Part shown: positions 10,933-23,051 of the stretch, one piece after another
Position numbering within the stretch: position 1 is the stretch's first letter
Layout of the letters: each line of letters starts with the position of its first letter
DNA from: Vitrella brassicaformis
Taxonomy: Eukaryota > Sar > Vitrellaceae
Reading direction: 5' to 3'
Assembly (NCBI GenBank): GCA_001179505.1
Contig: CDMY01000201.1
Location: 97,968 to 161,967 of the forward strand
Length of the DNA: 64,000 bases
Made by a program: the position numbers and the translations under genes
The notes under the pieces: model-generated
The model's input: the letters and a program-made list of their open reading frames with translations, nothing else
Databases searched by the model: none
Told to the model about the DNA's origin: nothing

Positions 10933-12597
10933 TCATGAGGTGACCATGGCCGTGGCCCCCTCGCCGTGGAGGTCGTGCTCGGCCGTGTTGAGAGCTGACC
11001 GCGGTAGGGACATCTTGGCCTCGAACTGGGTCTGCAGCGACGCCCACTTGCGCGCGCGGTCATCCTCGTACTGCTTCTGTCTGCAGGCCAACACACACAC
11101 GCACACACAAACCATGCCGTTGCTGCCTCATCTCGACTGCGTGGCGTGTGTGGTGAGTGAGGGGGGGGGGGACGGCCAATGCAGTCAGTGGGTTTGGTTT
11201 GGTTTACTGACTTTTCCTCCGACTCTCTGTGTTTGTTTGAGCATTCGTCGAACAGCGGCGGGTCGGCCTCCATCAGCAGCTTCAACACGTTGTACGTCAA
11301 GCCGTGGACAGTGCTGACCCACCGATGGATGGATGGACGGATGGATGGAACAAAGGCAGACAGGCAGGCAGGGACACACACGCAGCAAAGCGACATGCAT
11401 CACCACACATCACATCCTCTAGGTATGTGTGTATGTGTGTGGTGTGTGTCAGTCATGTTTTGTGGGTGGTGTGGTTGGTGGTTATTACTTGTTCCAGTGG
11501 TGTTTGGAGTTCTTGTACAGCGCACCAATGACAATCGGGAACAGCGTCTGCAGTGAGTGAGTTGCAGAGATAGAAGGGAGAGGAGAGGGAATGGGTGGGA
11601 CGCACGGCCGGCTGGCGGCTGGCTCTGTGTGTGTGTGTGTGTGTACCTGTCTGTTTTGGTTGATGAGTTTGACGATGTAATCATTGTTCCACAGAAACAG
11701 CACACGCTCAGCAACCTGCACACACACACACACACACAAAGCACCACAGCAGTCGTGTGCAGGTGTGTGTGGCCATCCATCCATCCATCCATCCGTCCGT
11801 CTGTCTGTCTGTGTGTGTACCTGGAAGTGTGGGCTGACGATGCAGGCGGCCACCTTCTTGAACAGGGGCTCCATCACACGCTGAAACTCGGGCGGCTGCG
11901 TCAACTCCAATATCTGCCACATCCCACACACACACAGATGGATGGATGGATCGATGTGGTCTCTCTGTCTGTCTCTCTGTTGGTCGTTCCTGTGTGTCCA
12001 TTACCTCTTCCAGCTCGTTGAGGAATAGGACCTCCTTTGGTGTGTTGGTGACCGGCCAGTACCGCAGCAAACCCATCAGAATCGTCTCGGCCAAGCGGGG
12101 ATCCTTCTCGACAAACCTGACACACACACACACAGAGAGAGGGGGGGAGACCCACCGGTGTGTGCGATACACAGACACATGTGTGCAGCCAGCCAGGCGT
12201 CCTTACTGGGTCATGCAGTAAGCGAGTTGCTGGTGGAATGCGTTGAGCGTGCGGGCCTTGTGGAGGGGGATGAGCGAGTGCTCCAGGAACTGACGGTGCT
12301 CCTCCTTCAGCGGCAACGCAAACCCGTTGATAATACTGCAGACAGCCACACACACAACACACAACACACACAGGGCCTGGATGGACAAATGGTATGTGTG
12401 TCTGTGTGTGTTGTGTGTGTGTGTCAGTCGGCACGTCTGTCTGCGCACCTGCCGAGGATCTCGAGGAGTTCAGCGATTCCGTTGCGGACCTCGCACTCGT
12501 AGACGAACTTGTAGAAGACGTTCTGGATGGCCTTCCGCACAAACGACCTGCAAAGCCATCACATCAAACCACACATAGAGTCAAAGTGGGAGTGTAG

Positions 12598-12629
<32 letters not shown>

Positions 12630-12664
12630 CTCTGCCTGTCGGCTCTCTCTCCGACCGCCTCAAC

Positions 12665-12701
<37 letters not shown>

Positions 12702-13716
12702 TACCTGAGTGCCATGAATTTGCCGTAGATGCGATGCAGGATGGTCTTGAGGTAGTCGCGCTCACGGGGATCCTCAGACGCGAACAACTCCAGCAACTGA
12801 CAGACATGAACGAACGAAGAACGAATCAGTGTCGCACCACAAGACACACCACACCGTGCCAAGACACTCCATCACGTGTGCTGACTGACCTTGACAACGA
12901 AGTTTTGGTCGATGAACTTTTTGGCGACTTTTGGGTCGACGTCATTGGAGACCACGAACCGCAGGAAGAACTCATAGACTATCTGCAGGTGCGGCCACGA
13001 CCTGCACAGCACAAACCAACACAGCCAGACACACACACACACATACAGAGACAGAGAGATGTGTGTGTGGGGTGGGGGTGTGTGAGTGTGGGGTGGGCAC
13101 GCTTCTAGCGTGGGTTCCTCTTCCTCCGGGTCGTATGTGATGACGTTCTGCGTCGTGGAGGCCGGCAGCGCACGGAAAATGTTCATGCCAACCTGACACA
13201 CACAACGCACACCGGACACCGGACACGAGTGGGATAGATGGTCTCTACCGGCTCATATGGCTCACCCACCATGTGCACGACGTCCTGCATGATCTGCTCG
13301 TTGTAGAAATTGCGAGTGTTGTTGACGTACCTAACCAACAGACACAGAGACAGACAGACAGACAGACACACAGAGAGACGTGCATCAATCTAATCTCTCT
13401 CTCTCTCTCTCTGTGTGTGTGTATGTGTGTGTGTGTGTGTGTGTATGTTGTCGGTGTGTCTGCGTTGATTCACTCGTGGCTCGCTCACTCGACAATCTCC
13501 AGTAGCGTCTGTCGTTTGGCCTCCTTCTCCTTCATGTAAGCGTCGGGCTGCTTGAAGTCGTATACGTAACAGCACGCCTGCAGCTTCTTGCGGAACAACT
13601 CCACTCGCTCACTCGCTGGCGCCTCTGATACCATAGATGCGCCACGCCATGCACACAGACAGACGCATCTTGCCCCTCCTCTCTCTGTTTCTTGCCTCTC
13701 TCTCTCTGTGTGTCCG

Positions 13717-13763
<47 letters not shown>

Positions 13764-14578
13764 CTCTGAGTGCGGGCAGTGCGGCGAATGGGTTCTCCTC
13801 GCCCACGGTGTTGGCGTTTCTGTTGCCCCGGCCGGGCGGCGCCATCGCACCCACACCGCGGTTCGGACTCACCGCCCCTGCTGCCTTGGGAGCTGGTTTG
13901 TAAAGCAATCGCACACACACATATACAGAGAGAGATGAGCGCGTGCAGGTGGTTGCCATCCAATTGCCATGCCCTCGGGTACGGTACCCACCGACCCGGT
14001 GTGGAGGTTTGTGCGGATGGCGGCGATGCGGGAGGAGGCTGACCGGACGGGGCACCTGCCTTGGGCTGCACACACCACACACAAAGGCAGGCACCAATGA
14101 CAGACAGACAGACAGACACGCAACACAACGCACGGATCAGAGAAAAACGGTGCGGTGTTGGAGTCTTTCTCACCGCCGGCTTCTCGTTGGCACCCTGCAG
14201 TTGAGCGAATGGAGTGAGGTCCATGCAGACACAGACACAGACACACACACACCAAGAGAGCCATGCATGTCACGATGCATGACGAGATAGAAGAAAGGTC
14301 TTCTATGCGAGCCTGTCTGTCTGTCTGTATGTCTGTCTGTGTGCGCCTGATCTTCTCTTTTGGTTGGCGTGGTGTGTGGTGTGTGTGGTTCCTTACTGTG
14401 TCGGTTACCATGCGCCGTTTGACACTTTGGATCAACCTGCACACACACACACACACACACACATGCAACGAACGAACACAGGTACAGCACAGATAGCACA
14501 AACAAACAGACATGACACACACCGAGGGACACATCCATCCATCCATCCAGACACACACATCAACCAAGTAACCACCAT
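10933..14578 (-). CDS. PPP2R5: Protein phosphatase 2A regulatory subunit B56
   Basis: B56 subunits direct the PP2A holoenzyme to substrates carrying LxxIxE motifs. The 18-exon model (14578-14565, 14436-14397, 14194-14174, 14065-13996, 13892-13764, 13624-13489, 13330-13270, 13192-13101, 13001-12890, 12796-12705, 12547-12449, 12335-12207, 12116-12005, 11913-11821, 11715-11647, 11547-11489, 11313-11208, 11076-10933) gives 525 residues, the usual family size. Diagnostic blocks include [55 protein letters not shown] and [11 protein letters not shown]. The N-terminal ~85 residues are low-complexity. The first coding exon has 14 nt; an in-frame Met in exon 2 (14412) is an alternative start. All introns carry TG tracts in the sense strand. 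Confidence 0.95.
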
Positions 14579-15140
14579 GGTACACACACTGCTCGTCTCC
14601 TCTCCTTGTGTGTCCCTCCCTGCCTGCGTCCGTGAGCACATGTGTGTCGCCTGGCTTGGCTCCCTCCCTCCCTCCCATGCTATGCTGCTTATTCCCTTTA
14701 CTTCATGATGGTGTCTGTGTGGGTGTGGCGCTGCTGAGTCAGTCGGCGATGCTCTCAATCAACCAAAGACCACCACAGAAAGAAAGACGCTCCAAAATCG
14801 CTTCAAACTCCCCACAGCACAACTCCCACAGCGATGGCAGACGGTTGCAGGGCCTCAGCGGCCTGACGCTGCTCTGCTTGACCCGCTCGTGAGAAGAGCT
14901 CCTGAGTTGGGTGGTCAGGCCGCCATGCCCGATGGCAGAGAAGGACAAAGGCAGCCTCAGCCCTCCTGCTTCTCTCACCCCTCGTCGGCGACCTCTGCGA
15001 GCTTAGCTGCGAGCTTAGATCCTCCAGCGTGTTCTCACCTTTCCCCACTTATCTAGGACCATTTGCTCTCAGCGGCGAGTCGCATTTGTTGATTCATCTA
15101 CTCCTCCAGAAATTTCGTTGTCGCTGTCTGCTGGTCACTG
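14579..15140. promoter_or_regulatory. Divergent promoter region, PP2A-B56 / membrane DnaJ
   Basis: This 562-bp head-to-head intergenic region contains two tandem perfect copies of TGCGAGCTTAG (14996-15006 and 15008-15018), 12 bp apart and 123-145 bp upstream of the DnaJ start. Nothing coding is seen. Confidence 0.5.
14996..15018 (+). promoter_or_regulatory. Tandem pair of TGCGAGCTTAG motifs
   Basis: Two exact 11-mers are separated by one base. This is the clearest instance of the shared promoter motif. Confidence 0.55.
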
Positions 15141-16670
15141 ATGGACCGGTTGCTGCTGCATTGCGTCGTCGGTGCGCCCATCACAGGCTTCCTCGTCACA
15201 CGCAAATCTGAACGATGGAAAAACATAGGTAGGTGTGTCAGGCCGATCTGCAAGCACAACACAGCAGACGGACGGGTGATTCCTTTTCTCTCTCTCCGTG
15301 TGCGTGTGTGTGTGTGATTGTGTGTGCGCAGCGTTGGTAGCCGCGGTGGTGTTTGTGGTCGCGCTGGGGTGGATGGAGGTAAGCAAACAAGGAAGCCACA
15401 CGGGCGCGTCCAGGTCTGCCATCCATCCATCATGTCGTGGGGTGTGTGTGTCTGTGTGTGTGAATGTGTCCACCAGACGTACAAGGAGACGGCCAATTTG
15501 TACGACATGCTGGGCATCCCCGTGGGGTCCGACCAGCGGGTCGTCTACCAGGCATGGAGAAGACACTCCCAGATGTACCACCCGGTGAGCCAGTCAGCGA
15601 GCGGGTGAGCGAGCCGAGGCAAGACGAGGCGTGTTATGAGTCCATGCGTGGCGGTGCCTGTAGGACAAGAACAGCAGCCCTGAAGCGCAGGAGTTCTACT
15701 ACTACCTCAAGAAGGTAAGGTGTGATATGCGATGGATGCGCCCAACACACGGACGGACCCAGAACGGCCTGCTGACTGATTCCTGTGTGTGGTGTGGTGT
15801 GTGTGGCTGTGTGTGGGTGTGTGTGGGTGTGTTGTGTTCAGGCGTATGAGACGCTGTCCAACAACGTCCTCAAGAGCAACTATAACCGGTTTGGAGACTA
15901 CAACGACGGTCAGTCAGTGACGGAGTGAGGGAGTGAGTGAGCGCCAACCAATCCAATCCAGTGCACTCTCCACCTCACCTGTGGGCTGGGCCGTGTGCTG
16001 TGTGTCATGCACACAACACAGGTCACGTGACGGACGAGACCTCCCAGACGATCGTGATGCTCAGCTTCGTCTCCTACCTCCTGCTCTTCTCCGTCGGCTG
16101 CCTCCTCACACTTGCTAAACCCATCCAATTCGCCAGACAAGTCCGTTGGCCGGGCGGACATCAGATGGATGTGGCACTCCGGGGCACATAGGACGAAGGT
16201 TATGTGTTCGTGTTGGGATGTGTGCAGATCTTTCTGGTGTATGTCGTGGCTGCATTCTGTCTTGAGCTGAATCTTCGGTTCGTGGAGGACGATGGGTCGA
16301 TCCCCATGCTGCAGCACCTCCTGCCCTTCGAAAAGATACTCGTGAGCCCACTCCACCGATGTGGCCACATACACACAAATAATAGACGGCGGCTGTGCTG
16401 TCTTGCTTGCTTTGTGTTGTGTTGTGTTGTGTTGTGTGTCAGTTGATGCGCCAAATGTTCCCATCGGTCATGTGTGCGGCCATGATCTTGTCGAGCTTCC
16501 TGTATGTTGACCAGGACTCGATCAACCAGCAGCTCTACACGGGGGTCGTGCAGAGCAACGTGCGCATCTTCAACTGCGTCAGCACACTCAGCATGCACAG
16601 AGACAAAACCGGTGCGGGGCGCCCACACCCCACACCCTCACACACCCTCACACACCACACCGCTCGGTCT

Positions 16671-16701
<31 letters not shown>

Positions 16702-17332
16702 GTTCCCTCCTGTCAATCAAGCAGGTCTGTTCGGGCAGCAGAGGAAGAAGGGCGCCCCCCCATCGACAGCCAACCTGCCGGCGGCGAGCGAGAAGGGCCC
16801 AGGGAAGATCAAGAAGCGGACCACGGGCAGCGTGAGCAGGAGCGACGTTGTCACGGGAGGAGACAACAGGACAGCCGGCACCACCAGTGCCGACAACGCA
16901 CAGGGAGGGGCGGGGGACGGCCCACAAGACTCCTTTGCGGTGAGTGAGTCGGTGACTGGATGGGGATGGGGGGGTGGGTGCGTCGGGGGTGGGGTGCACA
17001 GACACGGTTGTATCATGCCTCTGTGTGTGGATTGGATGTGTGTGTCAGTCGTTCTCGAAAGGCATGAACGAGGAACTGAGAGGCAAGCTGGACACCGTGC
17101 TGCTGAAATCGGTCAGCCATTGCGTGGGCTGGGTGCACTCTGCACTCACTCTTGACGCACGTGGCCTGGCCTAACTGTGGCGGTTGTTTGTGTTTGGTTT
17201 GTTTGCTTGGGTGCGGCGCAGGCGCAGGCTGCGACGGGTCAGAACGCGCAGCAGGGGAGCGGCCAGCCCAACATGATGCAGATCGCATTCTGGGTGCTCA
17301 TCTTCCTCGTCTACTGGACAAGCTCGAAATGA
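15141..17332 (+). CDS. Membrane-anchored DnaJ-domain (J) protein
   Basis: J-domain proteins stimulate Hsp70 ATPase through the HPD loop. Exons: 15141-15228, 15332-15378, 15477-15584, 15664-15714, 15842-15908, 16022-16140, 16228-16341, 16443-16611, 16725-16939, 17049-17111, 17222-17332 (383 residues). A hydrophobic helix (about 31-44) precedes the J domain (about 46-115), which has helix I NLYDMLGIP and HPD at 80-82. Further membrane segments lie near 128-145 and 158-168, and a tail-anchor-like helix (QIAFWVLIFLVYW) ends the protein. A basic Gly/Ser/Thr-rich linker precedes the tail. The intron between exons 3 and 4 splits HPD between P and D. ER or organelle membrane location is inferred; the exact subfamily is not recognised. 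Confidence 0.88.
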
Positions 17333-18035
17333 ATGAATGAGTGAATGAATGATGCGTGTGTGGGGGTGGGGGTTGGGGGAACGTGAGAGGGGTGAGAGTG
17401 ACGCGATCGATCGCTTGGATGCTTGTTTGCACCGCACCGTAGGGATGGATGAGGACGCTCATGAAGGAAGCAAGGGAGGCAGACACACGGACACTGACAG
17501 ACATGAGTAAACGAATGAAGCCACATATCACACATGGACATCAACACGCACACGCACACGAAGGCCATGTACTGGGTGGGTCGGTCGGTCCAACAGCCAA
17601 GTAGGCTTCCCCCGCCCGTCCCCCTCTCCCGCAGCATCGATATGGATGTGCTGTGCAGAGGGGGTGTGGTGCGGGCAGGGCTACATGACATGGGGGGGTG
17701 TGGGGGTCTGTCTGTCTGTCTGTCTGTCAGTCCTTCTGTCTTTTGGTCGGTGTGTCATTTGTCCGTGTGTGTCATGGCGTGGCGTGCACTGCACCCGTGG
17801 GTGGCTGTACACACGAGACTCCACATGAGTCGGTCTTGGGGGTAGGGATGGGGGTGGGACTGGGGCGGTGAAGCTGTCCGTCACACGAACGGACTCTGCC
17901 TTCGGTCAACTCTGCACACACATACACACACATACACACACACATACACACATCCACAGCAGCAGCCTCCCTCCCCCCCCTCCCCCCCACCCCCCCACCC
18001 CACACACACGCACCTTTATTGCTGTGTTTATGTGT
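17333..18035. other. Tail-to-tail intergenic region rich in microsatellites
   Basis: Between two convergent genes. It holds a (TCTG)n run at about 17706-17728, (CA)n and CATACA runs at 17915-17955, and C-rich tracts at 17970-18000. No gene is seen. Confidence 0.7.
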
Positions 18036-20830
18036 TCATGTCTTGGCTAGGTTGAGTGTGGGGTCGGCGAGGTCGGTCACGAGCGGCCGCTGTGCCAGCA
18101 TGAGGGGCGGGATCTGCTCGATGGTGTACATGGCCGAGGCGGGGATCACCTTGTGCACAGCCATCTCGTTCATGAAGGACTCGATCAACTCCACACCCTG
18201 CACACCATGTACCAAACACACACACACGCCATCATGCTGACCATCCATCCATCCATCCGTCCACCTGCTGCAGTGTTTGGTAGCCGGACTGCTCGTAGCA
18301 GTGGACGGCGATGGTCTCCACCAGACGAGCAGACAACCCGCGCCACTCAGACGAACTGACAGACAGTGCACAAACAACCAGCCACGGGTCGGATGCACCA
18401 TGTCTCTCTCTCTCTCTCTCTTTCTGTCTGTGTGTGCGTGTTTGTGTCTCATTGAGCGGTGCGCTGTGCTGACCCGAGGGCACACCGCACCACAGACTTG
18501 ACGATGTCGGGCTGGCGGACGAACAACTTGGCCTACAGGGAAATGGGGTATAATACGCGGGATGGGTGTGCTGTGTCTCACCCTCCTACCTGAGCGATGA
18601 GCAGCCCCGGTCGGTAGAAGTCCGCCAGAGCCCGCTCGGCCTCAAACATACCCTGGAGGGCAGTACACACACGACATCCTTCGCTGCGCCGCGCCCTCTC
18701 TGTCTCACTGCAAACTGTATAGCCAGGTGCTTAGGTGCGTCTGAACCTGCAGTGTGTCTTGGTAGTTCATGACGCAGCTCCAGAAGCACGCCGTCACGGG
18801 GCAACCCTCAACCTATACACACATCCACCCCACCACTGCAGGCTATGTGTGTGGGGGGCGGATGCGCAGCGCATCCATAAGTACTGACTGTGAATTGTAG
18901 GTATGGCGATTTGACGGCCACCGAGTCGGCGTGCAGCTCCTTCGACTGCATGAGCTGCACGGCAGCCGGGCCCAACAACTTGGCTACATCCTACACACAC
19001 ACACACACGCACCTCTTTGTCTCTCCCCGTGTGTGTGGCGTCATCGTGTGTGCGTGTCACGTCACATGGATAGGGTGCATGATTTCCGATGTGATGAAGA
19101 CGAGTCGGATGTGGGTGTCGTGTCCGATGATGGCCGTCTTCTTGGCGAATGACCCGCACTCCAACGTGTCCACTATGTGCACTGGCAGACTCGCGAAACA
19201 CTCCAAACAACTCTACACACCACACCACCACAGGAGAGCAAGACAGCATGGCTGGATGGGGGTGTGGGTGTGTGTTGGTACCTTGACGATGCGCTCGATT
19301 TTCTGGCGGATGGCCTCTTCGAATGAGGGCGACCACAGACGCTCATGCTGCCAGATGGGAGGAGGTGAATTGGTGGGTTGTGTGCCCATCCATCCATCCA
19401 TCCACCGATTACCATTTTGTAGAGTGCGAGTTCTCTGTCGGCATCGGTAGTCTGCGGATACAACACCCCGATCTGCACACAGCACAAGACAACACAACAC
19501 AACACAACCACATCCACCGTCCATCAAACACGCACACGAAATGCTCTCACACATGGTGTTTGTTTCTTCTTCCATCAGATGCACCTGTGGGGAGTCTCCC
19601 GTCCCAACGCCCTTCTGCTGGCCGCCGGCAGAGCCACCCTTGGCAGCACCCACACCAACAACACCGCCAACCACAGAGCTACGCACCATCCCGCCCTTAC
19701 CCTCACCCTCACACACACCCACACCCATACCCACACCCCGCTCCCCACCACCACACACAACTCCTGCACACACACACACACGCACACACAAACAATTCAT
19801 CCACACGCAGCCGTGAGTGTGTCTCCCCCTCCCTCCGCTCTCATCTCGGGGGGCCCACACCGACCCTTCTGCTCATGCGTCGTGTCCACGGCTGCCAGGT
19901 CGAGCGGCTCGAGGGAGGGGCCGTGCGTCTGCTGCCGACTGGGACCGGCAGCTGATGCTGATGTTGACGCAGACGCAGCCCCAGCCTGGGCCGGTGCGGA
20001 TGAGGTGGACTTGCGGCCGGGCTTCTTATTGGCGGAGTTGGTGGCGGTGCTCTTCTTCTTGTTATTGCCGTTGCTGTTGCGGGGCTGCATGGGGGGCTTC
20101 ACCGGGTGCACCTCGCCGTCAGACGACACACGCAGGCTGCAGACCAACACACAGAGAGAGAGGCCACACACATGGATGGGGTGTGGTGTGGTGCGCTAGT
20201 CGCGACAAGGTGTGGTTCGTTGTATGTGCACTATACTGTTTGCAGTTGCGCGAGATGTACGTGGGCAAACTGACACCACACACACACAGATGGATGGATG
20301 GATGGATGGATGGATCCACAGGGGTAAAGGAAGACCGTTCCCTCCCTGCCTCACCTCTCATCGATAAGCGATGAGATGGTGCGGTCGAACTTGTCCGAGA
20401 AGCGGCCGCGGAGGCTCGACAGCGACATGCTGCCACCCTCAGACCCAACGATCCGCTCCAACTCAACGCCCACGTTGAACGGCACGATACCAAAACCTAC
20501 ACACCACGCCACAAACCACACCATTGCAAACACACAAATGGACGGACGAATGCATCCACATTGCCCATGGCATTGCAGCCGCCGCCGCTGCCGCTGCCGC
20601 TGCCTACCTTCAGGTACGAGCTCTACGACCTTCTTGCCAGCTCCGAGATCTTCCACCATGAGTAGCTCCCCCTTGTCGACCGCCATGCTCTGCAGCAGGG
20701 AGCCGAAGTCCTCCGCCGAGGGCGGTGTGAGGCCGAACTGGCGCGTCCACATGGGTCCCAGCTGTGAGATGGGCGTGGCGCCGCTCTCCAGCAGCAACCA
20801 CTCCAGGCGATTTTTCACCAACGACGCCAT
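18036..20830 (-). CDS. OAS-like nucleotidyltransferase-fold protein with two N-terminal winged-helix-like domains
   Basis: Fourteen exons (20830-20608, 20496-20355, 20269-20237, 20136-19865, 19763-19585, 19472-19413, 19347-19282, 19212-19066, 18990-18889, 18812-18747, 18652-18590, 18532-18474, 18355-18265, 18197-18036) give 554 residues. Residues 1-75 and about 80-145 look like LOTUS/winged-helix units (LEWLLLESGATPISQLG; LERIVGSEGGSMSLSSLRG). After a low-complexity linker (about 145-285) comes a nucleotidyltransferase-like core with G345-S346 and K349, then D357-T-H359 where active enzymes have DxD or DxE. The C-terminus has RPLVTDLADPTLNL (538-551), closely resembling the DPADPTGN signature of OAS1_C. 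Family membership is inferred from motifs. The missing second acid suggests a pseudoenzyme or altered metal binding. An upstream in-frame Met at 20943 is possible. Confidence 0.6.
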
Positions 20831-21065
20831 CGCAGGGGAGGGGAAGGGGGGAGGGGAGGAGGGGAGGGGGAGAGAATTGGATGAGAACGGGCGGCCGAGG
20901 AGCGATGCAGGACGTCGTGGCTTTCGAGGGGGAGCCTCAGGCATGTAAACGCATCGGCTGTAAACAAAGGTCGGCTCTTGTCTTACAGTGATAGTAATCA
21001 ATCCACATTGCTGTACGACAGCGCCTAAATGAACGCATCACCCCGCTGGTATCCCGCCTATTGCT

Positions 21066-22395
21066 CTACGCTTTCAGCCTGAAAGGCAACTCGAAGCCAT
21101 CCGTCTCCCCGCTCCATCGTTGATCATCCCACCACCACCTCGTCTCCTTCACAGCTGTGTCGCTTTCGTCATCCCACCATCGGTCGACCGCCGCAGGCTG
21201 GTGTAGCGTCTCGTCCAATGGCTCGGCTGGCAGCTCTTCCAGCGACTCTTTGATGGCGGCATTCTCATCCAACAGCTGATCCAACTTTTGCACACACATG
21301 CACGGCAAAAAAATCAGCCAGCCAAGTATGGCACATTTGACCCGGCATCGTACCTTTTGTAAGCTCTCCAACTCCTTCCCTTGCAGCGACAGCTGCTCTT
21401 TCACCACCAGTAGCTGAACACATGTACGTGCGAGCATCGACTTGTATTATCTGATCTCTCTCGTTCTCGTTCTCCCTCCTCAGTCACTTTCACTGACCTC
21501 CTTGAGAGCAGCACTGTCCTCCAGGCCCCCACCGAAGGCCTGCGTGTCGACGGTGCTCTGGTGATGAAAGCTAAGTGAAGGCTTTGGCCGCTTTGCAACG
21601 GCTACAGCCTCGATTGTGTCGACCTGTAGCGCAGATCGGATAAATGCATGCAGAGAACCAACAGGCAGAGAAAGAGTGCCGAGCCATTAGCTATCGCATA
21701 CATGCAATGAATGCGCACTTGCCTTCAGATCGGGGGACTGTGTTGCTCCGTGGGAGGGCTCGTGCTGCAGCATCCCGGCTGTGGGCATCACAGCTGGACG
21801 CCGAACGAGGGGAAGGGAAAACATGAGACACGAATAAGCATCGATGCGTACCAGGAGATGGACATCCGGGGGTGCGTGCTCGTGTCTCTTTACCTGTTAC
21901 ATGTTTGGCGTGAGCGGTCTCCCTCTCGCCATGGGGCTCGGGATGGTCTTCTTCAATCGTCTCAAAGCGCTGAATAAACACACATCCAAGCAACACCATG
22001 CAGCACAATCAGACGGCCTGCATCGGGCGGAAGCTCCTCATAGTCCTCACCTTTTCTTCCTTCCAGCGGTCATGGGTGAACTTGTGGTCTTGTGCATCTC
22101 CGCCGAATGTGCTGTGTTGCCACCAGGAGCGTCGTATCTCGGGCTCATGGTGGAGCGTCGTATCTCGCTCCTCGCCTTCATCGATATGTGTCTCCTCCAT
22201 TACCTGTATGATTGCCTCGAGCCTCTGCACATCAGCCTTGGCCTCGCCCAGCTCTCTGGCCCGCTGCTTCATTGCCGTCGACCGACAGCAAAGAGTCCAC
22301 AGCAGCGCCACTGAGACGACGAGAAACACGGCCGCTCCAGCCACAGGGATGATCCACGCCTCGAGTGGATGCTCCCAAAAGGTAAGAGAGCCCAT
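21066..22395 (-). CDS. Single-pass membrane protein with coiled coil, function unknown
   Basis: Exons 22395-22051, 21969-21901, 21764-21723, 21623-21498, 21413-21354, 21284-21066 give 286 residues. A hydrophobic segment at about 12-37 (AWIIPVAGAAVFLVVSVALL) is followed by a Cys pair and a long charged, helix-forming region (AMKQRARELGEAKADVQRLE). Later heptad-like parts are KEQLSLQGKELESLQK and LDQLLDENAAIKESLEEL. The C-terminus is rich in Trp-Trp-Asp. The intron after exon 3 appears to use a GC donor (AAG|GCAAGT), needed to avoid stops. No family is recognised. It is co-oriented with the OAS-like gene, whose start is 235 bp downstream of its stop. Confidence 0.6.
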
Positions 22396-23051
22396 GACAG
22401 CCGGCCGTCAGAGCCCCTGGCCTTCTGGATGGAGCAGCACCTCGGCAGGGAGCACCAAACAAAGTGACCTGATGCGAGGCTGATGGATGAGTTCAGTCAA
22501 GACAGTCGAGCAACACGAAGGATGGAGGCTCCTGTGGACGAACATTTGCCGATTTTTTGCTTCTCTCCATTCTCCCCCCTCAGTTCGTTTCATGCGGAGC
22601 CCTATTCAACCGACAGAGGCTGATGCGTCTACTCAGAGCTGCCCTCCCTTTCATAAGCAGCCGGTGGTGACTGTGACATCGTTGCCATTCGCGCTCGAGG
22701 GTCGACGTCGTCAGCGTTTGGTTCATGCTTGACGCGGCTCTCCCGAGCGAAATAGACTATGATCATAGCCTCCCTCACAACTCAGGTTGGCCACCGCACA
22801 CACACAGGGTGGGGAGCCGACACATGCACCCGGGAAGGACAGTGGAGATCACGCACAAGACAAGACAGGAAGGCGTAGCTGGCGGGCAGCTGGGTGCGCG
22901 CGAAGAGGGGGAGTGGAGAGCAGACGGATGGCTCTTGAAGGCCGCCAGGGATGGGCGTGATGCATGCACTTTGCCGCCTGTGGTTGTTGGTGTCATGTAA
23001 TGGTTCGGATGTCTCTGGTTGTGTGCTGTGTGTGCTGCGTTGTGTGTTCAG
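22396..23051. promoter_or_regulatory. Divergent region, coiled-coil membrane protein / UBA2-like gene
   Basis: This 656-bp region must contain both promoters and the 5' leader of the RRM gene. A degenerate TGCGAGGCTGA at about 22471 resembles the shared promoter motif, but I do not count it as a site. No coding exon is certain. Confidence 0.4.
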
